Origin: Deltaproteobacteria bacterium
Lineage (GTDB): Bacteria > Desulfobacterota > Desulfobacteria > Desulfobacterales > C00003060
Length of the DNA: 37,964 nt
Reading direction: 5' to 3'
Assembly: GCA_019307135.1 (NCBI GenBank)
Contig: JAFDKF010000055.1
Span: 1-37,964 of the forward strand
Shown here: positions 1 to 8,172 of the stretch, piece after piece
Layout of the letters: every line of letters begins with the position of its first letter
How positions within the stretch are numbered: the stretch's first letter is position 1
Translations under genes and position numbers: made by a program
Notes under the pieces: model-generated
The model's database searches: none
Told to the model about the DNA's origin: nothing
Seen by the model: only the letters and a program-made list of their open reading frames with translations

Positions 1-235
1 GCCTGTGGCGGGGTCTTGGAATACTCCTTGCGGACGGTTTTGATATGTCTTGCAGTGTTAACTCGATGTAAGTGAGCGCGTTTGACCTGTAAATCCCGGC
101 AATGTGCATAAAGATAACCAGGTGTATTCCCAGAGAAACCCCCACCAAACCGCGGAAAAGCCAGTTGGGTCGTCTTTTATGAGTTGATAAAGGTTTCAGC
201 TCTCTCGCCCGCTCCTTTAGGTCGCTTGAGTCCAC
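1..235 (-). CDS. tonB: Energy transducer TonB, N-terminal part (cut by window edge)
   Basis: Reading the minus strand from a GTG at 235 gives an open frame to the window edge. It has a charged N-terminus (ERARELKPL), then one hydrophobic segment (about LVGVSLGIHLVIFMHIAGIY), then a stretch starting IELTLQDISKP and turning Pro/Arg-rich. One N-terminal membrane anchor followed by a Pro/basic periplasmic region is the TonB plan, and the gene lies directly downstream of exbB-exbD, the usual partners. TonB passes proton-motive energy from ExbBD to outer-membrane receptors for iron or cobalamin. A GAGG ribosome site lies about 5 bases before the GTG; there is no ATG in frame after the upstream stop. 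Only about 78 residues are visible, so the C-terminal TonB domain cannot be checked. Confidence 0.6.
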   Translation of the reverse strand, partial: MDSSDLKERARELKPLSTHKRRPNWLFRGLVGVSLGIHLVIFMHIAGIYRSNALTYIELTLQDISKPSARSIPRPRHR

Positions 236-260
236 AGAGGCCTCAGAGATTGAATACTTT

Positions 261-430
261 GTCTGATTTTTTGAGAGGAAAAATCAGACAAAACTCGCAG
301 CCACTCCCATGGCATTCACCACTTGGTGCACACCGACATCAAATGGCAACATAATGATTTGCTGCATAGAACAACTCCCGCGAAGCGGGATGGCAATTTG
401 AGCGGAATCCTCCTCTCAAGGATTCCGCTC
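261..430. repeat. Two hairpins between exbD and tonB
   Basis: Two inverted repeats lie in the gap between exbD and tonB. One pairs gtctgattttt with aaaaatcagac across a loop of about 8 bases (261-290). The other pairs gagcggaatcc (400-410) with ggattccgctc (420-430), an 11-bp perfect stem. Neither is followed by a T-run on the minus strand, so they look like mRNA stabilising or attenuating hairpins rather than terminators. Confidence 0.5.
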
Positions 431-478
431 AAAAACTCTGTGGCTTTGTGCGCTCTGTGAGAGATATGTAATCGCTTC

Positions 479-886
479 TTAGAAATCCTTCTCTGTAGCC
501 AGGCATAGCCTCCCTGCCCCGGCTGCTTTGGCGATATCCATGACTTTTACGGCTTTATTAAGGATCACGGCCCGGTCGGCCCTGATAACAACGAGTTTGT
601 TTTCGCGGCCCCCGATCATCTCCTTTAGCCGGTCAAAGAGCCTGGCAACGGAGACCTCTTCAGCTCCAAGAAAGGCCCTTCCTTGCTGATCCACATAGAC
701 GGTAATCACCTCCTCCGTCTGGGGTGCCGCGGCCCTAGCCTGGGGCAGCTTTATCTTGATCCCCTCCTCCACCATAAAATTAGTGGTAAGCAAGAAATAG
801 ATCAAAAGGAGGAACACAATATCAATCAGGGAGGTGAGGGGAACCTGGACCTTAATACGGGCTTTCTTTTTGGGATGAACAAGCAT
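479..886 (-). CDS. exbD: ExbD/TolR biopolymer transport protein
   Basis: 135 residues, the usual ExbD length. One N-terminal membrane helix (SLIDIVFLLLIYFLLTTNFM, about 19-38) carries the conserved Asp near its cytoplasmic end, as in ExbD/TolR where it is the proton-path residue. The rest is a periplasmic domain. A GGGAGG ribosome site sits about 6 bases before the ATG at 886. The gene follows exbB with an 11-base gap and precedes a TonB gene, so this is a TonB-ExbBD energising system rather than Tol-Pal. ExbD/TolR is certain as a family; the Exb assignment rests on the TonB neighbour. Confidence 0.92.
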   Translation of the reverse strand: MLVHPKKKARIKVQVPLTSLIDIVFLLLIYFLLTTNFMVEEGIKIKLPQARAAAPQTEEVITVYVDQQGRAFLGAEEVSVARLFDRLKEMIGGRENKLVVIRADRAVILNKAVKVMDIAKAAGAGRLCLATEKDF

Positions 887-897
887 GGTTGCCTCCC

Positions 898-1506
898 TTA
901 GGATCGCCTGCCTATGGCTTTGATGAATGTCACCGTCCCATCCTGAAGTTGGGCTTCATATTTATCGACACGGGCAACGAGGTAACTGTGCGCGACCATA
1001 GTGGGAAGCGCTACGGAGAGACCCAGAGCAGTGGTCAGCATGGCCTCCCAGATGCCCCCAGCAAGAACCGCCGCATTGACCTTGCCTCCCATCTGTTGAA
1101 TGACCATGAAGGCCTTGATCATACCGAGAACCGTTCCTAACAGACCGAGTAATGGGGCGATGTTTCCAATGGTAGCGAGGCCCTGGAGATAGCGGGAAAG
1201 TTCTCTGACTTCCCCCTCTGTCGAGTGAACAATCACTGTTTCCAGGGTCTCTCGGTCTTGATCCAAGACCTCTATGGCATGTGTCAAGATGCGTCCCATG
1301 GGGGAATCGCTTCTCCTTGCCAGCTCAAGGGCCTGGTTGTGCTCACCATCCCTGACATACTGAGCAACTGTTTTCACCAAACCCAAACCCCGGATGCGGA
1401 CCTGGGCAAAACGGATAAGCCTTTCCAGGAAAATGGCAAGGGCCAGCACAGAACAAAAAAGGATGGGCCCAACAAGGACGCCCCCTTTTGAAAGAAACTC
1501 AATCAT
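898..1506 (-). CDS. exbB: ExbB/TolQ/MotA-type proton channel protein
   Basis: 202 residues with three hydrophobic segments: about 8-28 (VLVGPILFCSVLALAIFLER), about 110-135 (LATIGNIAPLLGLLGTVLGM) and about 150-175. The GxxAPLLGLLGTVxGMIxAF signature of the MotA/TolQ/ExbB proton-channel family is present. ExbB forms the pentameric inner-membrane channel around ExbD and drives TonB. A GGAGA ribosome site precedes the ATG. It is the first gene of the exbB-exbD-tonB run; a tandem repeat block lies immediately upstream. Iron uptake by TonB-dependent receptors would be a natural link to the iron-demanding cluster nearby, but that is inference. Confidence 0.92.
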   Translation of the reverse strand: MIEFLSKGGVLVGPILFCSVLALAIFLERLIRFAQVRIRGLGLVKTVAQYVRDGEHNQALELARRSDSPMGRILTHAIEVLDQDRETLETVIVHSTEGEVRELSRYLQGLATIGNIAPLLGLLGTVLGMIKAFMVIQQMGGKVNAAVLAGGIWEAMLTTALGLSVALPTMVAHSYLVARVDKYEAQLQDGTVTFIKAIGRRS

Positions 1507-1524
1507 ATTATCTCCAAGTTCTTG

Positions 1525-1612
1525 GTTGAGTACTTGAGTCGTTAAGTAGTTGAGTAGTCAAGTGGTCGAGTAGTCGAGTAGTCGAGTAGTCGAGTGGTCG
1601 AGTGGTTCAACG
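1525..1612. repeat. Word-like tandem repeat (gagtagtc/gagtggtc)
   Basis: About nine imperfect copies of an 8-9 base unit related to cgagtagt or cgagtggt lie in the gap before exbB. The same word recurs, in both orientations, at 8061-8152. Confidence 0.8.
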
Positions 1613-1668
1613 ACCTTATAAGTTAACGACTAATTAAATGCCTTGTAATTCCTCAATTCCTTAATTCC

Positions 1669-3186
1669 TCAATTTTTTTCTTCAATATCCGGTTCACCAT
1701 CGAAGTTCAGATCCCTTGAACGCTTTACCAAGGCCTCTGACTCGTCGTATTCCTCCCACAGATCGGGCTTTCCGTCAGCGTTCGTATCTTCCTCCACCGT
1801 CGTGAGGCTTCCCTTATGGTAGGAATACCAGGTATCCACACGGCCGTCATCGTTGTTGTCTTTTTCTGCCCGGATGGCCTCTTCAACATCGTTGTAAAAC
1901 CAGGTAATCGTGAATCGACCCGCACCCTCGTCATCTTCTTCGCTCTTGACGAGTTTCCCTTGGGCATTGTAATGCTCTCTCAGATCTAAGTTTCCGTCAC
2001 TGTCTTCATCAATTTCCTTAAGTCCTAGGATGCTTTCTCTATAGCAATAGCGACCCTCAGGGTTTCCATCTCCGTCGGCATCCAGCTCCATCACGATGGA
2101 CCATGGGGATCTGTCGAACCACTGAGTGATCTCAAAGCGACCGTCATTATCTTTGTCCCGAATAAGCCTGTACTTTTTTCCGTTCTTATAGAAAACTTTT
2201 AAGCTGACGCTCCCATTTCCTTCGTCGTCTCTTTCTGTCCTTACAAGCTCTCCGTCCCGGTAATACTCCCATGTATCGATTTTCCCGTCCAAGTTTGAGT
2301 CGCTTTCGACCCGTTCCTTTTCTTCTTTGGCGTTAAAATAGATTTCTACGTCCGTCTTTCCATCTTTATTACTATCCTGGGTTTGCAAGGAGGCTTTCCC
2401 TTTTTTAAAAAGCGTAACGGTTTCCTTAAATCCGTCCCCATCGCCATCATAAATCACTTTGACAGGCTCACCGTCCTCAAATCGAGTAACGATCTCAAAC
2501 CTGCCATCCTGATCCAGGTCCTTTTTCTGCTCCCGCAAAACGCCCTGGCGATACAGGCGGACCACTTCCATCTTTCCATCCCTGTCCAGATCGTGATGGC
2601 TTTCTTTGGGAAGGCCCTCGCCGTCATAAAAAGTGATCCTTTCCAGTTGACCATCCCCGTCATCATCCGTGCGCCTTTCAAGGGGTTTCTCATCCCGGTA
2701 GGTTTGCCAGACATTCACCTTCCCATCGCCATCCGTGTCCCTTGTGGAACGGGAAAGCTTTCCTTCCTTGAAGTGGTAAATGCTGTCAAATAGGCCGTCT
2801 GCCGTGGTATCCTTTTGCATCTTCAAAGGACGTTCCTCAGAATCAAAGAATAAGATTTGTTCAACCCGACCAGTGTCAGTAGACACTCGTTCGTGCCGGA
2901 TTCTTTTCCCTGCTTCAAAATAGTTCCGGCTATCCATCTTCTGGTCGTAATTGGTGTCTCTTTCGACCCGGATGACCTCCTCACCTTCGTAGTACTGGAA
3001 TCGGTCCATGACACCGTCTGCATTGCTATCGATTTCCAGCTTGATGATCTTAGCGCGTTTATCAAAGTGGGCGACCTGGTCTATCTTTCCATCCTTATTG
3101 GTGTCCCGCTTCACAATATCTTCCCTTGCCCACACCGATTCGGACAGCAACGGAACGACCGAGGTGACCACGATGAGAAAGCACAC
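1669..3186 (-). CDS. Secreted protein of about 20 Asp-rich EF-hand-like repeats
   Basis: Nearly the whole protein is a repeat of about 22 residues, each with a Dx(N/D)xDGxxD loop (DTNKDGKID, DSNADGVMD, DTDGDGKVN, DADGDGNPE, DNNDDGRVD, DLNFDGEPD) followed by a short beta-like stretch ending in Tyr/Phe. I count about 20 copies, a few with Asp lost. Such loops bind Ca2+ in EF-hand-like, dockerin and thrombospondin-type-3 repeats. The start is doubtful: the open frame continues upstream to 3387, but that part is encoded by three runs of tandem repeats and looks like junk. I use a GTG at 3186, giving a hydrophobic leader ending near SESVWA. Function is unknown. It sits upstream of exbB on the same strand, so a cell-surface or periplasmic role is likely. 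Confidence 0.75.
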   Translation of the reverse strand: MCFLIVVTSVVPLLSESVWAREDIVKRDTNKDGKIDQVAHFDKRAKIIKLEIDSNADGVMDRFQYYEGEEVIRVERDTNYDQKMDSRNYFEAGKRIRHERVSTDTGRVEQILFFDSEERPLKMQKDTTADGLFDSIYHFKEGKLSRSTRDTDGDGKVNVWQTYRDEKPLERRTDDDGDGQLERITFYDGEGLPKESHHDLDRDGKMEVVRLYRQGVLREQKKDLDQDGRFEIVTRFEDGEPVKVIYDGDGDGFKETVTLFKKGKASLQTQDSNKDGKTDVEIYFNAKEEKERVESDSNLDGKIDTWEYYRDGELVRTERDDEGNGSVSLKVFYKNGKKYRLIRDKDNDGRFEITQWFDRSPWSIVMELDADGDGNPEGRYCYRESILGLKEIDEDSDGNLDLREHYNAQGKLVKSEEDDEGAGRFTITWFYNDVEEAIRAEKDNNDDGRVDTWYSYHKGSLTTVEEDTNADGKPDLWEEYDESEALVKRSRDLNFDGEPDIEEKN

Positions 3187-3194
3187 GACGAGTA

Positions 3195-3335
3195 GGATTG
3201 CGGATTGCGGATTGCGGATTGCGGGGAGTGTTCTCAAGCCGACAGGCGCTATGTTCTCAAGCCGACAAGCATGATGCGGAATAAAAGGGAAGATGAAACC
3301 AGCAACTAGTATCCAGTATCCAGTATCCAGTATCG
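3195..3335. repeat. Three tandem repeat runs at the 5' end of the EF-hand-like gene
   Basis: Three different short tandem repeats follow each other: four copies of ggattgc (3195-3225), two copies of tgttctcaagccgaca (3229-3270), and four copies of agtatcc (3308-3335). They interrupt the expected start of the neighbouring gene. Confidence 0.75.
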
Positions 3336-3387
3336 GTTTATACTGAAGGCACGACATATTGAACCAACAGAGCACGGATACCCCCAA

Positions 3388-3768
3388 ACTCTTTTACTGG
3401 AAATCGACAGCAGAAACAAAAAAAGCCAGGCAGACATCACAAGCTTCTGCTTGCCTGCCTTCCTGGCTTTCTGTTTCTCGTTATTTAAGTGAAGTCGTTT
3501 GGTAAAAAGAGAACGCAACTTCTTGATGCGCTTTTGGGCTATTTCATGACACAAAGAACAACTTCTGTCAACTCTCTTTTATACATTCCCATCTAATCAA
3601 TTTCACTGCGTTATCAGTCGAAATCCTCGACGACGTACTACTCAGTACGCCTTACTCGGATTTTTCCTTCTAGCCTTGTAAAATTAATTATCTGAAAATC
3701 TATAGCTGCTACCTTTTTTCTGAGGGAGACTGATACCTAAAGTGATCGGTTCCAGGTTCAGGGTTCAA
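3388..3768. other. Intergenic stretch with a long hairpin
   Basis: I see no convincing gene. A long inverted repeat pairs agaaac...aaagccagg (about 3412-3432) with cctggctttctgtttct (about 3463-3480); its loop contains a second aag/ctt-rich palindrome. A stretch at 3615-3662 (gtcgaaatcctcgacga...tcagtacgcc) has the look of a dispersed repeat. Confidence 0.4.
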
Positions 3769-3915
3769 GGTTCAAAGGTTATAGTCTACTGATATCCTTA
3801 ACTTTATAACACAATGCTCAGATTAGCCTCTTTCACCCATTGGGTGACATCTTTTTGCTAACAGCCAGTTAGGGCTCTTCAACCGGGAACCGTGAACGTT
3901 GAACCGCTCAACCCA
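3769..3915. repeat. Left arm of a long-range inverted repeat
   Basis: A 21-bp sequence (3769-3789) and a 35-bp sequence (3881-3915) are exact reverse complements of 37564-37584 and 37444-37478. The order is mirrored, with 91 and 85 bases between the two blocks. The sequence between the blocks does not match. The 35-bp block starts aaccgggaaccgtgaacgtt. Confidence 0.8.
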
Positions 3916-3943
3916 GGTGATATTGAGATGCTCTTTCGCTGTG

Positions 3944-4315
3944 CTACTCTTTTCTATGTCCCTCCTTGAATCCAACGGAAGGCTCCTTTGCCCGGAACAG
4001 TTTCCGTTTCTTGAAACTCTCAAGGGTTTTACCTACCGTTCCTGTGGCCCCCAAATAGATTCGTATCGGTGTGTCCTGAATGGTTACAAAGGCATTGTGT
4101 CCGATATTGCCCGTGAGTACGCCCTTGACCCCTTGATCGACCAAAAATTTGACAGCCTTAACGCACGCGGCATCCCTGGCCGAAGCACCGGGATTCTTAA
4201 ATGCCTCGAACTCTCCGGTCTCGGTATCCACAATGACAAAAAATGGGGTTCGCGAAAACCGCGACTCAATCTCAGCATCCATAGTTTTTCCCTTTGATGT
4301 GATTGCAACCCTCAT
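3944..4315 (-). CDS. NifX/NifB-type iron-molybdenum cofactor domain protein
   Basis: 123 residues forming one 'dinitrogenase iron-molybdenum cofactor biosynthesis' (NifX/NafY/NifB C-terminal) domain. Recognised from the start MRVAITSKGKTMDAEIESRF, the stretch PFFVIVDTETGEF, the NPG turn and VKGVLTGNIGHNAF, followed by the IRIYLGATG strand. This family has an RNase H-like fold and holds Fe-S or Fe-Mo cofactors; stand-alone members exist in many anaerobes without nitrogenase. The same domain occurs twice in the 1015-residue protein encoded at 14528-17575, so a link to the cluster is possible. It is on the minus strand, divergent from the fur gene. The ATG at 4315 lacks a clear ribosome site. 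Confidence 0.85.
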   Translation of the reverse strand: MRVAITSKGKTMDAEIESRFSRTPFFVIVDTETGEFEAFKNPGASARDAACVKAVKFLVDQGVKGVLTGNIGHNAFVTIQDTPIRIYLGATGTVGKTLESFKKRKLFRAKEPSVGFKEGHRKE

Positions 4316-4719
4316 ATTAGATATTAGTTTTATTTCATGTGGTGTTGGGAGAGTGCGGAAATGAATTTCATTTACAATAAAAATATTCCATTGTCAAATA
4401 AATTTACAACCTTATGTAAGTGGCCGACAATCTTGATCAAAGAAGATCGTCTTTTCGCAACGGCTGTCCATCCACTTTATTGTGGCATCGGTTTTTAATT
4501 GACACAACTTTCAGTAATTGTTATGAAAAAAAATGATAAATAACGTCTCGGAATTTCTACAAGTTATAAAATTGCTTCGCGATTTTATGTAACGTCCGCC
4601 CCTGGCGGACTCAAAAAAAGGAAATTCCTATACTATCAAGTTATTGAAATTCCTACGACTAATCAACTACTCGACCAATTGCGGAGTGAAACGGAGCTAA
4701 GTTCTTTTGGGTTGCGCAC
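4316..4719. other. Divergent intergenic region between the NifX-like gene and fur
   Basis: AT-rich region with no gene seen. It must hold the promoters of two divergent genes. A stretch at 4517-4545 (attgttatg, eight A, tgataa) faintly resembles a Fur-type AT-rich dyad, but it is too degenerate to call. Confidence 0.35.
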
Positions 4720-5154
4720 ATGAAAAGCGAAATAGAAGTATTCAGAGAGTTTATCCGAAAAAAGGGCCTTCGAAAGACCCCTGAGCGTGAGACCATCATC
4801 GAGGAGATCTTTTCCACTCACGATCACTTCGATGTGGATGAGCTCTATTTGCGCCTGAAAAGTAAGAAAAAAAAGATTTCAAAGCCTTCCATATACCGTC
4901 TCATTCCATATCTGTTGGAAGCCGGCCTTATCCAAGAGGCCTATTTTGAAGATGGGCACCTCCATTACGAACACATTTACGGCCATGAACACCACTGCCA
5001 CCTTCGGTGTTTAGCCTGCGGTAAGACTTTAGAATTCAAAGAGAAATCTTTGAAGAAACTGGAAAGCAGGCTGGCCGAAAAATATGATTTTTTGGTCAAA
5101 GGCCACAAATTAGAGGTGTTTGGTTATTGCCCCAAGTGTAAGGTGCACATCTGA
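4720..5154 (+). CDS. Fur-family metal-dependent transcription regulator
   Basis: 144 residues, typical Fur length. Winged-helix N-terminus (GLRKTPERETIIEEIF, recognition helix around SKPSIYRLIPYLLEAGL at 54-70), then the metal-binding and dimerisation domain with HEHHCHLRC at 89-97. Two CxxC pairs (C97/C100 and C137/C140) would make the structural zinc site. Fur proteins repress iron-uptake genes when Fe2+ is bound; PerR and Zur are relatives and cannot be excluded. It lies just outside the mam genes and inside the flanking inverted repeat, so control of feoAB or the mam operon is plausible but unproven. Confidence 0.9.
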   Translation: MKSEIEVFREFIRKKGLRKTPERETIIEEIFSTHDHFDVDELYLRLKSKKKKISKPSIYRLIPYLLEAGLIQEAYFEDGHLHYEHIYGHEHHCHLRCLACGKTLEFKEKSLKKLESRLAEKYDFLVKGHKLEVFGYCPKCKVHI

Positions 5155-5236
5155 TTTTTTTTCTGCCCGGAAGACAAAAAGGCGTTATTCATCCAATCCT
5201 TGCAAAAATAGCCTTTCACCTGTAACGTGTCGGAAA

Positions 5237-5349
5237 TGTAACTTCTCAATAATTTCGGGCTTACCCCCTCACCCTGCCCTCTCCCCCACGGGGGGAGAGG
5301 GTTTGGGTGAGGGGGGATCAACAAATACCCGGACTTTTTGAGAAGTTAC
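5237..5349. repeat. Palindromic dispersed repeat, copy 1
   Basis: Outer arms gtaacttctca and tgagaagttac enclose an inner G/C palindrome (ccccctcaccc...ctctccccc / gggggagagg...gggtgagggg). A second copy is at 30368-30450 and a third, with another repeat inserted, at 36054-36253. It lies just 3' of the fur gene, where it could also act as an mRNA hairpin. Confidence 0.8.
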
Positions 5350-5399
5350 TCGGAAATTGTACAACATATTGAAATAATGGGCCTTTGTCGGCACCATAA

Positions 5400-5738
5400 T
5401 CACAAAATCTCCTCTATGAATATCCTTAGTTTCCTGAGTTCTTCAGGATCATCGGTTTGAAGGATCGAATTGAGCCTGGCAATCAGCTCCTCGCGATTAG
5501 GTGATATTTCTTTTTCGGCATCCATAAAGCTGAAAAGTCGGGGCAACTCCTGTTCGAAGATCTCGCACAGCCGAAAGAGGGTGCCCAGCGTCAGGTTGAC
5601 ACTGCCTCTTTCAATTCTTCCCAGATACCGCGAGCTGAACCCGGTTATATCTTGAACGTCCTCCTGTCGCCAGCCTTTCTGCTCTCGAAGGATTTTTATC
5701 CGCCTGCCAAGTTGCTTTCTGATGGCCTTTTCATTCAT
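5400..5738 (-). CDS. XRE-family helix-turn-helix regulator
   Basis: 112 residues from the ATG at 5738. Residues about 9-64 form a Cro/CI-type helix-turn-helix (LGRRIKILREQKGWRQEDVQ ... FSSRYLGRIERGSVNLTLGT), followed by a helical tail. A GGAGGTG ribosome site about 7 bases upstream fixes this ATG; a GTG three codons earlier overlaps that site and is less likely. Single-domain XRE proteins repress their own or neighbouring genes, or act as antitoxins; no toxin gene adjoins it. Target unknown. Confidence 0.88.
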   Translation of the reverse strand: MNEKAIRKQLGRRIKILREQKGWRQEDVQDITGFSSRYLGRIERGSVNLTLGTLFRLCEIFEQELPRLFSFMDAEKEISPNREELIARLNSILQTDDPEELRKLRIFIEEIL

Positions 5739-6406
5739 ATATAGCACCTCCGCCGGCGGAACCTTGAGTCACGTAGCATAGTGCACGGCTCGATAAGGCT
5801 TCCCGCTTTTCGACAGTCTCTTTCAGTTTGAATGTGTGAACTCATGTAGATTAAATTGCCAGCATGGGAGTTTCCTTATCTCGGCCACCTCTCCGATCTG
5901 TAGGTCTACGCCTCTGGGAACTCTTCGAGTCGGAAGCCGAAGGGTCCTGAGTTCGCAATTTACTATGCGTCGCGAATTGTCAGCAAAATCCGCAGAACCA
6001 AGCAGCCTGCAAGCCCGCCTACTCTGATAGATTCTCAAAAAGGTAAACGATCTTAAAATCACAAAAACACAGGAGGTAAATGGGGTGAAGCCTGTATTTT
6101 GTCTGGGAAAGTACGGTAGTCAGATGCCCATGCTCCTTCATGGCGTTCTTGAGAACATTGGCAATGGCTTGTAATTTCACGATTTGTAATTGATCTATCG
6201 CCTTAGTTATGAGATTGGCGTTGAGGTTTTTCTGGCAAGAATCGTAAATAAAGACAATCACGCCTCTTCTGAAGGCCTCCGGCCCGTCCGCCTCACTCCG
6301 CTTGGCAGGAGGGCGGGCTTGTCCGGGTTATGATTTGGGAAACAACATAAACATTATTACCCAAAGCTGGGTCATTGGTAAATGCACTTAAAGGTGCAAT
6401 TTCCAG
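5739..6406. other. Gene-poor region upstream of the mam genes
   Basis: I find no well-supported gene. A minus-strand frame at 6019-6261 could encode 80 residues but lacks a ribosome site or family features. It may be a decayed gene. A repeat-like G/C-rich stretch (6269-6332) contains cgcctcactccgcttggcaggagggcggg. Confidence 0.4.
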
Positions 6407-6457
6407 TTGACAACCTGCACTTATACGTGTATGTTGTCTTATTTAAGGTATGCACTT
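6383..6457 (+). promoter_or_regulatory. Candidate promoter with three TGCACTT motifs
   Basis: TTGACA (6407-6412) is followed 17 bases later by TATGTT (6430-6435), a fair sigma-70-type pair pointing at the first genes of the mam section. The word TGCACTT occurs three times around it, at 6383, 6416 and 6451 (spacings 33 and 35), one copy between the two boxes and one downstream. That suggests an operator. Sequence inference only. Confidence 0.4.
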
Positions 6458-6679
6458 GACCGACGTTGGCAGACGCTATTTCTTTGAACCGCAAAGGCGA
6501 GCACATTCCTCGTCCCGCCGAAGGAGCGGGACTGCGGGGTTAGCGAGCGAACGTGGAAATGGCAAACTTCCTTATAGGAAACTGACGGGAGCGAAGTGAA
6601 TACCCCAAAAAAGATATTTGCTGTGCCGATGGCAGCAGGGGATTTTGCAAAAGGGACTGGCTTTGGCCAGGCAAGATAG

Positions 6680-6847
6680 ATGCTTACATTTCTGATTCTT
6701 CTTACACTCGGTGTGGTTCTTTATTTTCTCATCCGAAAGCTCAAACGTCAGAAGGCCGTTATTGAACGGCTAAGGAGAGAGCTAAAACTGTCCAATTATC
6801 CAAAAAGGGATAAAAACGGTATCTTTAGTTGGTTGCGAAAGGGATAA
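6680..6847 (+). CDS. Small single-pass membrane protein at head of mam section
   Basis: 55 residues: an N-terminal membrane helix (MLTFLILLTLGVVLYFLIRK) followed by a very basic amphipathic helix (KLKRQKAVIERLRRELKLSN) and a short tail. It ends 3 bases before the start of the double-PDZ gene, so the two are almost certainly co-translated. Layout (TM helix plus positively charged helix) resembles that of membrane-remodelling magnetosome proteins such as MamL, but I do not recognise the sequence. Confidence 0.65.
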   Translation: MLTFLILLTLGVVLYFLIRKLKRQKAVIERLRRELKLSNYPKRDKNGIFSWLRKG

Positions 6848-6850
6848 ATC

Positions 6851-7987
6851 ATGAAGGACGAAGGAAAACTGTGCCCTCAAAATTTTCAGATCTGGGTCGC
6901 TTTTTTGATGGGGATGGTGGTTATCGTTATTGCCATCGTGGTTTTTGACAATGTCTCAGGCAAGAGTCGCCTGGGCACCGACACCAAAGATAAGATAGCC
7001 GTAGATGACAGCGTGCGTTATCAGGCTATTGCCGATTCCTATACCACCCCCGGTCAACCGGTCAGCTACCTCAGGGAGACCGAAAGCGCGCCAGGAGCCT
7101 GGCTTGGGATTGAAACATCGGACATAACCGGGGCTATGGCTAAAGAATTGGGTTTAAAGATCTCCGGCGGCGTACTTATCAGCCGGGTAATAGAGAACTC
7201 GCCGGCCGAAAAGGCAGGGTTGCTGTCAGGGGATATTATCTACGAATTCGACCGCCACGACGCGGCAAATACTGATGAACTTGCCAGCCTGTTGAGCAAG
7301 CTCGATCCCGGCAAGAGAGTGAGGGTGGCTCTCTTTCGTGATGGCAAACGCAAGGTGTTATATGTCGAATTGGCCGAAGCTGCTGCTGCCGGCTCAACCT
7401 CGTCTGTGAGGCAAGTTGCCGGAGAGGTGACTCCCAGCGATTTGAAGTGGGGCATTGTTGTCTCTGAAATCACTGAATCATTGCGTGAAGCCTATGACAT
7501 TCCGGGTAAGGAAAACGGCGTAGTTGTAATGATGGTGACGCCCGGGAGCGCAGCAGACAGGGCGGGAATCATTAAAGGAGATGTGATCCGCCAGGTGGGT
7601 GAGACCCCGATATATGATCTCGCCGGTTTTTTTGAGGCTATCGGTTCTAACGATAACAGCAGCCTCCTTTTGAATATCTGCCGGCAGGGCGCTCAGTTCT
7701 ATATCAATATAGTCGCGGTTTCGCCGTTCTTGCCTGTCGGCGGGCCTTCCGGTTCAGAAGATGAGGATTCCACGGAATCCGATGGATACAAGGGGATGCC
7801 GGCGGAGATACCTCCCCGTGGCAAACCTGACGCTTCCTCAGTGCAGCAGACCCAGGGGGTTCCTGTGGCCCAGGAGGGCATCGGCATGAACCGTCCCCTG
7901 TATGTGCCGGGATACGACCAGACACAGAGCGGCGAACCCGAGGAAAAGACGAGGTCGCTTCCCGGAACTGCCACAAAAACTATATAG
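6851..7987 (+). CDS. Double-PDZ magnetosome protein (MamE C-terminal/MamP-like), no heme motif
   Basis: 378 residues. Membrane anchor about 13-33, two PDZ domains about 82-178 (AWLGIETSDITGAMAKELGL ... NSPAEKAGLLSGDII) and 195-292 (VTPGSAADRAGIIKGDVI), then an acidic stretch (SEDEDSTES) and a conserved-looking motif GYKGMPAEIPPRGK at 312-325. MamE and MamP join PDZ domains to CXXCH magnetochrome heme motifs. Here the PDZ part is present, but there is no CXXCH and no protease domain. The IPPxGK motif is shared with the 1015-residue protein at 14528. Directly downstream lies a protease-only gene, so the pair resembles a split MamE. PDZ domains would bind peptide tails of magnetosome partners in the lumen. 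Confidence 0.82.
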   Translation: MKDEGKLCPQNFQIWVAFLMGMVVIVIAIVVFDNVSGKSRLGTDTKDKIAVDDSVRYQAIADSYTTPGQPVSYLRETESAPGAWLGIETSDITGAMAKELGLKISGGVLISRVIENSPAEKAGLLSGDIIYEFDRHDAANTDELASLLSKLDPGKRVRVALFRDGKRKVLYVELAEAAAAGSTSSVRQVAGEVTPSDLKWGIVVSEITESLREAYDIPGKENGVVVMMVTPGSAADRAGIIKGDVIRQVGETPIYDLAGFFEAIGSNDNSSLLLNICRQGAQFYINIVAVSPFLPVGGPSGSEDEDSTESDGYKGMPAEIPPRGKPDASSVQQTQGVPVAQEGIGMNRPLYVPGYDQTQSGEPEEKTRSLPGTATKTI

Positions 7988-8060
7988 GATGATTCGGGCA
8001 GTACCGAGGATTCCCCGGTTTGCAAGAGAATCCAGGAGCTGGATGACTTGTAATGAAATT

Positions 8061-8152
8061 GGTCGAGTGGTCGAGTGGGAGCGGAACACCGGTCACAAAA
8101 GAATGCTGAACGAATTTACTACTCGACCACTCGACTACTCGACGACTCGACG
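8061..8152. repeat. Inverted word-like repeat (ggtcgagt / actcgacc)
   Basis: Two copies of ggtcgagt at 8061-8078 face about four copies of actcgac(c/t) at 8117-8152, so the RNA could fold into a long hairpin between the PDZ gene and the protease gene. Same word as at 1525-1612. Confidence 0.7.
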
Positions 8153-8172
8153 ATACCCGGAAAGAGGAAACC

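Noticed and set aside
3899..4297. Plus-strand frame opposite the NifX-like gene
   Set aside because: The minus-strand product is a recognisable domain; this one is a shadow that starts in the repeat.
3944..4315. Evidence of nitrogen fixation
   Set aside because: A lone NifX-type domain is common in anaerobes without nitrogenase; no nifHDK genes are in the window.
4517..4545. Fur box upstream of the fur gene
   Set aside because: Only a loose AT-rich dyad; too far from the 19-bp consensus to claim.
6019..6261. 80-residue minus-strand frame upstream of the mam genes
   Set aside because: No ribosome site, no family features and odd composition; at best a gene remnant.
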